Below, piece after piece: positions 1-6,056 of a stretch of 17,187 nucleotides of DNA. Each line of letters opens with the position of its first letter. The first letter of the stretch is position 1. The notes under the pieces were generated by a model that saw only the letters and a program-made list of their open reading frames with translations, did no database searches and was not told the origin of the DNA. A program made the translations under genes and the position numbers. The stretch covers positions 1-17,187 of the forward strand of contig DSDS01000185.1 in the NCBI GenBank assembly GCA_011048585.1, in the 5' to 3' direction. The DNA is from Desulfurivibrio alkaliphilus (GTDB lineage: Bacteria > Desulfobacterota > Desulfobulbia > Desulfobulbales > Desulfurivibrionaceae).

Positions 1-672
1 GCCGCCCTTGATGCCCTCGCCCGGGCCGTTCCCGGCCTGGCGGACCAGGCGGTAGGATCGCCGGAGTTTGCTGAAATCCTTCAGGATTACCTGGCCGGAC
101 GCCAGCGCCAGGAAGAGCGGATCGCCGAGTTGGAGGCGATCCTGGAAGGCGATCGCCAGAAGCTGGCCGAGGCCGAGGCTCTGGATAACCGAATCGGTGG
201 GTTGCTCGCCCTTAATCGTTCCCTCCAGGAGGAACTGGACGGCATGCAGGCCGGGCGGCAACTGCTGGAAAACCGGCTGCGGGATCTGCAGGCCGAAGCC
301 ACCGCCGGGGCCAAACAGGAGTTGCTGGGCGCCAAGCGGGAACTTGAGCGGCTGCGGCAGGATATCGAAACCATGACTAAAGAAAACCAGTCGCTGCTGG
401 GCCAGTTGCATAAGGAGAACCGGATCGCTGTTCTCAGTCCTGAGCGGGTGAGCATGATGCTTAACGATTTCCAACAAAGTCTGCAGGCCGGCATGCAGGG
501 AGTTGAGATTCGCGATGGTGAGGTCAGGCTCAAGGTCGGGATCGCCGCCGTCAATGAGCAAAATACCGGCTTCGTCATTCCTTCGGCTACCAACATCGAG
601 CAGGTACGTGAAGGCCTGAGCGAGATCAATTTCCGCTTCGGCAAACCGCCCGGCCTAGAGCCCGGCAAATAG
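1..672 (+). CDS. Coiled-coil protein, C-terminal part (5' end outside window)
   Basis: The reading frame is open from the first base to the TAG at 670-672, so this is the last 223 residues of a longer protein. An internal TTG at 130 is only an apparent start, because the coding pattern continues upstream of it. Roughly residues 35-145 are rich in E, Q, L, R and K with heptad-like spacing, as in a long coiled coil (for example LLENRLRDLQAEA). A compact C-terminal region follows, beginning near SPERVSMML and containing the beta-rich stretch GVEIRDGEVRLKVGIAAV. It ends in a short polar tail. No transmembrane segment or enzymatic motif is visible. I do not recognise the family. The amidase-like remnant downstream makes a phage or mobile-element origin possible, but nothing in the protein itself proves that. 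Confidence 0.7.
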   Translation, partial: AALDALARAVPGLADQAVGSPEFAEILQDYLAGRQRQEERIAELEAILEGDRQKLAEAEALDNRIGGLLALNRSLQEELDGMQAGRQLLENRLRDLQAEATAGAKQELLGAKRELERLRQDIETMTKENQSLLGQLHKENRIAVLSPERVSMMLNDFQQSLQAGMQGVEIRDGEVRLKVGIAAVNEQNTGFVIPSATNIEQVREGLSEINFRFGKPPGLEPGK

Positions 673-754
673 GGATCGGGTACCAAATTAGGGGCTGGCC
701 CGCTTAGGTTCCGGATTTACCGCCGGGCGGCGGATGCGGTTCCACCAAATCTAG

Positions 755-1262
755 AGCAACCATGCCAAGCCCGACAATGAACTGATTTTAGGGATCATCA
801 CCGCGGATTCGACGCTTATCACCGAGCAAGGCAAGCTGCTCCTGACCTCGGCTGCGCCGCAAGAGGATAGGGCGCCGACGGCGGCGCCCTTGACGGTGAC
901 CGCCTCCGCATTGGGCCAAAGGGCCTTGGTGCGTGGCCGGCTGCAGGGTGAGGTGATTTACGGAGCCGAGATCGTCGAGATGGTTTCGTCCGGTGACCGG
1001 GGCCCTGCTGGCCAAGTTGGTCAAAAACAACAGCCTAAGCCTGGCCGAGCTCGAAAACGAACTGGCCGTCCTCCGGGATGCGGCGTCGGTAGTCGGCGAG
1101 GTGGAGGCGCCCCGTAAGCTCTGCGCCCTGGTGATCGGCCACAAGAAAACCTCACCCGGGGCGGCCAACGCCGCTGCCGGAATCAGCGAGTTCGAGTTCA
1201 ACGATGACCTGGCCCAACGGATCGAGCGACAGGTCAGCCGCCTGGTGGTGCAGCGGATTTAA
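755..1262 (+). pseudogene. Remnant of a phage-type N-acetylmuramoyl-L-alanine amidase (frameshifted, truncated)
   Basis: Coding-like sequence runs in one frame from about 755 (after a stop at 752-754). It includes LGIITADSTLITEQGKLLL and a beta-rich piece ending near GEVIYGAEIVEM. Around 985-1000 it continues sensibly only in the next frame, as TGALLAKLVKNNSLSLAELE, and ends at 1262. The tail contains CALVIGHKKTSPGA followed by GISEFEFNDDLAQRI. This looks like the first strand and first helix of an Amidase_3-type endolysin domain: a His after the first strand, then an acidic SEFEFND segment. Such domains need well over 100 further residues, and these are absent. No ATG lies in the 755 frame. 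A possible original ATG at 777 is in a different frame, suggesting a second shift near the start. The family call rests on motif resemblance only. A sequencing error could explain a frameshift but not the missing catalytic half. Confidence 0.5.
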
Positions 1263-1296
1263 AAAATCACCCCGGATCATCTTTATCGCCCGCCGA

Positions 1297-2253
1297 TCAG
1301 TTCTGTTCATTGCCGCCCTCGGCCCATGGTTGATCGGCGACAATCTTTTGCCTGGTCCGCAACAACTCCTGCCGCCAGGTTTCGTCCAGTTCCAAACCCT
1401 GCCCGATCACCACCAGGGCTTCCTGCCTGTAGCCGGCCGCGGCCAGAGCCAGGGCCAGGTTGTTCATCACCGCTCCGTTGGCGGGCTGGAGCAGGAGCGC
1501 CTGCCGGAAAGCTCTCTGCGCTCCCTCGTAGTCGGCCAGCGTGTAACGGACATTGCCCAATCCGACCCGGGCGCCAAAACTGTCGGGCCAACGCTCCAGG
1601 GCCGCCTGGTAGGCCAAAAGCGCGGCCGACCATTGCCCGGCCTGCTCCAGACCCACCGCCGCGGCCAGAAAGGAGCTTTCCCCGGCGGTGGCCGGCAAGC
1701 GCTCCGGCGGCAGCACCACCACTGCCCAATGCCCCGCCCGGGCCCAGGTCCGCCCAAAAAGCCGCGCCGACATCCCCATAGCTTCCCGCCGCCCAGAGTG
1801 AAGGAAGATCCGTTTTTGCTCCGGATCATGACCAATAACCACCGCGTAGTGCCAGCGGGGCATTCGGGTGAGCCCCAGATTCTGCAAAACCAGTACGGGA
1901 TGACCGGCCGCCAGCTCACCGAACAGAGCCTCCGGCTGATCCAGGGGATAGACCAGATAACCGTACCGGCGAGCCGCCGCCACAATGGCTGGCTGCAGGC
2001 TCCCCTCCAGGGAAGGGGAGTAGACCTGGCCGGTCAGGGCCGGCAGCAAGAGAGCCTCGCCGTTCCAGGCCAGCAGCATGGCCAGGGCCGCCGGGCCGCA
2101 CTGATAATCTTCCTGGGCATAGAAGGGGATGTCGGGGAGCAGCACCCGCTCTCGAACGATCCGCTCATCGGGAAAACCCGGCCCTAAAACGCTGCAACCG
2201 GCCAAGGTCAAAAATGACAGCAACAAAAAAAACGGCCGGATCAGCTGACCCAT
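1297..2253 (-). CDS. C39-type cysteine peptidase/TPR lipoprotein (PA2778-family-like)
   Basis: The predicted protein is an exported lipoprotein of 318 residues. The start at 2253 is chosen over the longer frame from 2301 for two reasons: a strong AAAGGAG lies 4 nt upstream, and the protein then begins MGQLIRPFF, a normal signal peptide ending in lipobox LAGC (Cys20). The peptidase part has the papain-like nucleophile segment YQCGPAALAML (Cys52) and a catalytic His in WHYAVVIGHD (His135). The segment LHSG follows, in the place where C39 peptidases carry the third active-site residue. From about residue 200 to the end there are tetratricopeptide repeats (AALLAYQAALERWPDS, then AQRAFRQALLLQPANG). 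This order (lipobox, C39 domain, C-terminal TPRs) is that of PA2778-family cysteine peptidases, whose substrates are not known to me. The gene is divergent from mrcB, and its 3' end converges on the amidase remnant. Confidence 0.85.
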   Translation of the reverse strand: MGQLIRPFFLLLSFLTLAGCSVLGPGFPDERIVRERVLLPDIPFYAQEDYQCGPAALAMLLAWNGEALLLPALTGQVYSPSLEGSLQPAIVAAARRYGYLVYPLDQPEALFGELAAGHPVLVLQNLGLTRMPRWHYAVVIGHDPEQKRIFLHSGRREAMGMSARLFGRTWARAGHWAVVVLPPERLPATAGESSFLAAAVGLEQAGQWSAALLAYQAALERWPDSFGARVGLGNVRYTLADYEGAQRAFRQALLLQPANGAVMNNLALALAAAGYRQEALVVIGQGLELDETWRQELLRTRQKIVADQPWAEGGNEQN

Positions 2254-2437
2254 GGAACTCCTTTCAACAAAAACTGACAATAAGCCATATTCCACCTCCA
2301 TTTCCCAAAAAACCGGGCGATAAAGGAAATTTCCCGAGTGTCCTGCCGCAGACTAGGCTAATATCCTCAGCTGTCCAATCCCGGATGGAGTATCGATAAA
2401 AACCTCCATATTCATCGGCAATCCGCAACAGATCGGC
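2254..2437. promoter_or_regulatory. Divergent intergenic region between peptidase lipoprotein and mrcB operon
   Basis: This AT-richer stretch of about 184 bp must hold the promoters for two genes leaving in opposite directions. It contains a perfect 10-base palindrome, GGAAATTTCC, at 2325-2334. I could not find a convincing -35/-10 pair for either strand, nor a -24/-12 element. No clear Shine-Dalgarno precedes the mrcB ATG. The assignment as a promoter region is therefore positional. Confidence 0.4.
2258..2264 (-). promoter_or_regulatory. Ribosome binding site fixing the start of the C39 peptidase lipoprotein
   Basis: On the minus strand this reads AAAGGAG, with 4 nt (TTCC) before the ATG at 2253-2251. 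It supports the internal ATG that opens the lipoprotein signal peptide rather than the ATG 48 bases further upstream. Confidence 0.75.
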
Positions 2438-4798
2438 ATGGCACCCAGAAAGAGAACCCCCTTCAGAAAAACGCGCCGGCCCCGCAGATCATCCGGAATC
2501 TTTTCCTGGCGAAAACTGCTGGCCACCACCGCCCTGGCGACCTTCCTGCTCGCCGCCCTTTACACCCTGTACCTGGACAGCCAGGTGCGCGCCCTCTTCG
2601 AGGGAAAGCGCTGGGAGATTCCCGCCCGGGTTTACGCCCGGCCCCTGGAACTGTACACCGGTCTGCCGTTGACCGCCACCAGGTTGACCAGGGAGCTTGA
2701 CCTGGCCGGCTACCGCCTGGACCGGCAGCTATCCTCCGCCGGCAGTTACTACCATCAGGCCGACGACACCACCCTGCATCTGGTGACCCGGGCCTTTGAT
2801 TTCGGGGACAGCCAGGAACCCAGTCATCGACTGACCATCCGTTTCGCCAACCACCGGGTAGCGGCCATGGAGGCCGACGACGGCACCCCCCTGAGCCTGG
2901 TCCGCCTGGACCCGGCCCAGATCGGCAGCTTTCACCCTCTGCACCACGAAGACCGGCTCCTGGTCGCTCGCCAGGAGATCCCCCAGGCCCTGGTCCATGC
3001 CCTGCTGGCCATCGAGGACCGCAGATATTACCGCCACTACGGCATCGACCCCCGGGGGATTATCCGCGCCCTGGCGGCCAATATCCGGGCCGGATCCACG
3101 GTTCAGGGCGGCAGCACCCTCACCCAGCAGTTGATCAAAAATATGTACCTGACCCACGAGCGCACCCTGGGGCGCAAGGTCAATGAAGCGATCATGGCCC
3201 TGCTTTTGGAATACCACTACAACAAAGAGGAGATCCTCACCGCCTACGTCAACGAAGTTTTCCTCGGCCAGGACGGCCAGCGGGCCATTCACGGCTTCGG
3301 CCTGGCCAGTCAGTTCTATTTTCGCCGTCAGCTCAATGAACTTGACCTGCCGCAACTGGCCCTGCTGGTGGGACTGGTTCGGGGGCCCAGCTACTACGAT
3401 CCCCGGCGTTTTCCCCAACGCAGCGTGCAACGGCGCGACCAGGTTCTGCAAGCCATGGCGACCGCCGGTTTCCTCACCCCCGCCGAGGCGGCAAGCGCCC
3501 AGGCCGCGCCCCTGGAGCAGAACCTGCACGCCACCGGCGGCGCTACCCCCTTCCCCGCCTTTGTCGGGCTGGTCCGCCGCCAACTGCGGGAGAGCTACCG
3601 GGAGCAGGACCTCACCGGTCAGGGCTTGAAAATCTTCACCACCCTTGACCCCCAGGTCCAATGGCAGGTTGAGGAAACCATCAACACCGCCGTTGCCAAA
3701 CTGGAGCGGCAAACCGACCAGCAACGGATCCAGGCGGCGGTGGTGGTCAGCCGTTACGATTCGGGGGAGATCGAAGCCCTGGCCGGCAGCCGGATCACCG
3801 GTGAGGCCGGATTTAACCGGGCGGTGGATGCCCGCCGCCCCATCGGTTCCCTGATCAAACCCGCCGTCTATCTGAGCGCCCTGGAGCAGGGCTATACCCT
3901 GGCCACCCTCCTGGAGGATGCCAAAATAACCGTGGATATCGGCGGCGGCAAACAGTGGCAGCCCCGCAACTTCGATCAACGGGAACACGGCCTGGTTCCT
4001 CTCTATGAAGCCCTGGCCAACAGCTACAACCTGGCCACCGTTCGTCTCGGCATGGATGTGGGCCTGGACCGGGTGATCGACACCCTGACCCGGCTGGGCC
4101 TGCAACAGCAGCCCCCTCCCTACCCCTCCCTGCTGCTGGGAGCTCTCTCTATCTCGCCCCTGGAGGTGAGCCAACTCTACCAAACCCTGGCGGCCGGAGG
4201 TTTTTACAGCCCCCAACGGGTAATCCAACGGGTAATCGCAGCCGACAACCGGCCCCTGGAACGTTTTCCCATCACCGTTGAACAGCGACTGGAACCCGAG
4301 CACGCCTTCCTGATCAACACCGCCTTGCAAAAAGTGGTCAGCGACGGAACCGGCCGGCCACTCTCCCGCTATCTGCCCGGCTCCCTGGCGGTGGCCGGCA
4401 AGACCGGCTCTTCCGATGGTCTGCGCGACAGCTGGTTTGCCGGCTTTACCGGCGACCGGCTGGTGGTGGTCTGGCTTGGCCTGGACGACAACCAGCCCCT
4501 GGGCCTGACCGGCTCCACCGGCGCCCTGCCGGTCTGGGGAGAACTGATGCGAGCCTTGGACAGCACCCCCCTGGTGCTGGCCAAACCGTCCACCGTCGAA
4601 TGGGTCTGGTTTAACCCCCAGCGCCAGAGCCGGACCCGGGCCCGCGCCCCCGGGGCGGTCCAGCTGCCCTTTTTGAACGGCAGCATCCCGGCCACCCCGG
4701 AAGAGGCTCCCCTGGCCCGGGAAAAAGGTGATGGCGGCGGCTGGTTGGGGCGAATTGTTGATCGGGTTTTCCAAAAGGAAAAAGAGGAGAAGAGATAA
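2438..4798 (+). CDS. mrcB: Bifunctional penicillin-binding protein 1B (class A PBP)
   Basis: This enzyme polymerises lipid II into glycan strands and cross-links the stem peptides in the periplasm. The 786-residue protein starts with a basic cytoplasmic tail, then one membrane anchor (about residues 27-45, LLATTALATFLLAALYTLYL). A UB2H-like domain follows (about 55-160), the feature separating PBP1B from PBP1A. The GT51 glycosyltransferase has its catalytic Glu193 in AIEDRRYYRHYGID, then the GGSTLTQQL and RTLGRKVNEA motifs. The transpeptidase has SLIK (Ser471, Lys474), SYN (529-531) and KTGSS (Lys655). All key residues are present and the length is normal for PBP1B. No strong Shine-Dalgarno precedes the ATG. 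It is the first of four tightly packed genes, and the next encodes a TPR lipoprotein likely to be its activator. Confidence 0.95.
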   Translation: MAPRKRTPFRKTRRPRRSSGIFSWRKLLATTALATFLLAALYTLYLDSQVRALFEGKRWEIPARVYARPLELYTGLPLTATRLTRELDLAGYRLDRQLSSAGSYYHQADDTTLHLVTRAFDFGDSQEPSHRLTIRFANHRVAAMEADDGTPLSLVRLDPAQIGSFHPLHHEDRLLVARQEIPQALVHALLAIEDRRYYRHYGIDPRGIIRALAANIRAGSTVQGGSTLTQQLIKNMYLTHERTLGRKVNEAIMALLLEYHYNKEEILTAYVNEVFLGQDGQRAIHGFGLASQFYFRRQLNELDLPQLALLVGLVRGPSYYDPRRFPQRSVQRRDQVLQAMATAGFLTPAEAASAQAAPLEQNLHATGGATPFPAFVGLVRRQLRESYREQDLTGQGLKIFTTLDPQVQWQVEETINTAVAKLERQTDQQRIQAAVVVSRYDSGEIEALAGSRITGEAGFNRAVDARRPIGSLIKPAVYLSALEQGYTLATLLEDAKITVDIGGGKQWQPRNFDQREHGLVPLYEALANSYNLATVRLGMDVGLDRVIDTLTRLGLQQQPPPYPSLLLGALSISPLEVSQLYQTLAAGGFYSPQRVIQRVIAADNRPLERFPITVEQRLEPEHAFLINTALQKVVSDGTGRPLSRYLPGSLAVAGKTGSSDGLRDSWFAGFTGDRLVVVWLGLDDNQPLGLTGSTGALPVWGELMRALDSTPLVLAKPSTVEWVWFNPQRQSRTRARAPGAVQLPFLNGSIPATPEEAPLAREKGDGGGWLGRIVDRVFQKEKEEKR

Positions 4799-4800
4799 AA

Positions 4801-5238
4801 ATGCCCAACTCCTTTACCGGCGGTGGCCTCCTCTGGGGCTGCCTGCTGCTGATCTTGCTCCTACCCGGCTGCGCCCTGCTGGAGCTGAAACCGGCGCGAC
4901 CGCCCGAGCCGGAGGCGATTTCAGTCTCCCCCCAGACCGCCCCCCTGCTGGCCAGCGCCCGCCAGGCCCTGGACCGCCGGGAGCCGGCGACGGCCGAGGG
5001 TTACCTGGAGCGGGCCATCCGCCTGGAGCCTCGCAATCCCCTGCTGTGGCACACCCTGGCCCAGACTAAATACCAGCAGGGTGACTACGCCCAAACTATT
5101 CAGCTGAGCCTGCGCTCCAATGCCCTGCTGCCCCAATCGGCCCCCCTGGCCCGGGAAAATCTGAGCCTGATGGCCGCGGCCCACCGGCGGCTGGGCCAGG
5201 AGGATAAGGCCCGTCAACTGGAAGAGCAATTGAGGTAA
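4801..5238 (+). CDS. Small TPR lipoprotein, candidate PBP1b activator (LpoP-like)
   Basis: This 145-residue protein has a hydrophobic signal peptide and lipobox LLPGC (Cys24). The residue after Cys is Ala, not Asp, so outer-membrane sorting is expected. A short proline-rich linker (KPARPPEPEA) leads into about two tetratricopeptide repeats (ASARQALDRREPATAEGYLERA, then LAQTKYQQGDYAQTIQLSLR, each given only in part) and a third helical segment to the end. The start follows a good Shine-Dalgarno (GAGGAG) and lies 2 bp after the mrcB stop. In Pseudomonas aeruginosa the PBP1b activator LpoP is a TPR lipoprotein, so family architecture and direct linkage to a UB2H-containing PBP1B make the same role likely here. 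That role is inferred: the TPR fold alone is not specific, and an unrelated envelope adaptor remains possible. Confidence 0.8.
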   Translation: MPNSFTGGGLLWGCLLLILLLPGCALLELKPARPPEPEAISVSPQTAPLLASARQALDRREPATAEGYLERAIRLEPRNPLLWHTLAQTKYQQGDYAQTIQLSLRSNALLPQSAPLARENLSLMAAAHRRLGQEDKARQLEEQLR

Positions 5239-5241
5239 ACC

Positions 5242-6054
5242 ATGCCCGCCCCCGAAGAAAAGATTGCCGAACATCGAATCACGACCAAGCCGTTCTATCT
5301 CCCCCAGGGAGATGAGGTGGAGATCGCCAAAACCGCCCATGCCAACCAACTGCCCCTGCTGCTCAAGGGTCCCACCGGATGCGGCAAGACCCGTTTCATG
5401 GAGTTTCTGGCCTGGGAGCTTAAGCTCCCCCTGGTAACCGTCTCCTGCCACGACGATCTCTCCACCAGCGATCTGGTGGGCCGCTATCTGATCAAAGGAG
5501 GGGAGGCGGTCTGGGTTGACGGTCCCCTGACTTTGGCGGTGAGGGCCGGAGCGATCTGCTACCTGGACGAGATTGTCGAGGCCCGCAAAGACACCACCGT
5601 GGTGATCCATCCGCTGGCCGATGATCGCCGGGATCTGCCCATCGAGAAAAAGGGGGAACTGCTGACCGCCCCGCCCGACTTCATGCTGGCCATATCCTAC
5701 AATCCCGGCTATCAGAGCGTGCTCAAGGATCTCAAGCAATCCACCCGCCAGCGCTTTGTCGCCTTGGAATTTGATTATCCCGAAGCCGAACTGGAGGCCA
5801 GGATAGTCGGCCGGGAATCGGGGGTTGACCAAGCCACCGCCCGGGCCCTGGTCAGGGTAGCCGCCATGACTCGCGCCCTCAAGGATTCGGGCCTGCCGGA
5901 GGGGGCCAGCACCCGGTTGCTGATCCATGCCGGCAAGCTGGCCCGCAGCGGTATTGCCATCCGCACCGCCTGCCGGGTAGCGATCACCGGCACCCTCAGC
6001 GATGAACCGGAACTGCTGGCGGCCCTCGATGAGATCGTCAGTTCCGTCTTCTAA
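5242..6054 (+). CDS. MoxR-type AAA+ ATPase of the CbbQ/NirQ/NorQ group
   Basis: This soluble 270-residue ATPase is about the usual CbbQ/NorQ length. Walker A is GPTGCGKT (43-50) and Walker B is AICYLDEIVEA (Asp109, Glu110). LSTSDLVGRYLIKGG, followed by VWVDGPLTLAVRAG, is the pattern typical of CbbQ/NorQ proteins. A sensor-1 Asn lies in AISYNPGY, and an arginine-finger region in STRQRFVALEFDYPE. In characterised relatives these ATPases work with a VWA partner to remodel a target enzyme: Rubisco for CbbQO, nitric oxide reductase for NorQD. Here the partner gene follows after 2 bp, but neither target is present in the window. The gene begins 3 bp after the TPR lipoprotein stop, preceded by a GAGG Shine-Dalgarno. 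The biochemical class is secure; the client is unknown, and a specific symbol would over-claim. Confidence 0.9.
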   Translation: MPAPEEKIAEHRITTKPFYLPQGDEVEIAKTAHANQLPLLLKGPTGCGKTRFMEFLAWELKLPLVTVSCHDDLSTSDLVGRYLIKGGEAVWVDGPLTLAVRAGAICYLDEIVEARKDTTVVIHPLADDRRDLPIEKKGELLTAPPDFMLAISYNPGYQSVLKDLKQSTRQRFVALEFDYPEAELEARIVGRESGVDQATARALVRVAAMTRALKDSGLPEGASTRLLIHAGKLARSGIAIRTACRVAITGTLSDEPELLAALDEIVSSVF

Positions 6055-6056
6055 AT

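Noticed and set aside
1260..1285. Run of A residues (T on the minus strand) downstream of the peptidase gene as an intrinsic terminator
   Set aside because: The T-tract is present, but only a stem of about 3 bp can be drawn before it.
1204..2187. 327-codon plus-strand frame opposite the C39 peptidase gene
   Set aside because: It is a shadow of the peptidase gene, with a Pro/Arg/Gln-rich, low-information translation.
2251..2301. Longer start (2301) for the C39 peptidase lipoprotein
   Set aside because: It would place 16 extra residues before a perfect lipoprotein signal peptide, while the ATG at 2253 has AAAGGAG at 4 nt.
2439..2444. TGGCAC as a possible sigma-54 -24 element near the mrcB start
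   Set aside because: The matching TTGC-type -12 element is missing at the required spacing, and the hexamer lies at the start codon itself.
2729..4774. 681-codon open frame on the minus strand inside mrcB
   Set aside because: It lies fully antisense to a PBP1B with every catalytic motif in place. Its Gly/Gln/Val-rich, motif-free composition is what GC-rich third positions produce on the opposite strand.
4921..5928. 335-codon minus-strand frame across the TPR lipoprotein and AAA+ genes
   Set aside because: It spans two well-supported plus-strand genes and their junction, which a real gene would not be expected to do here.
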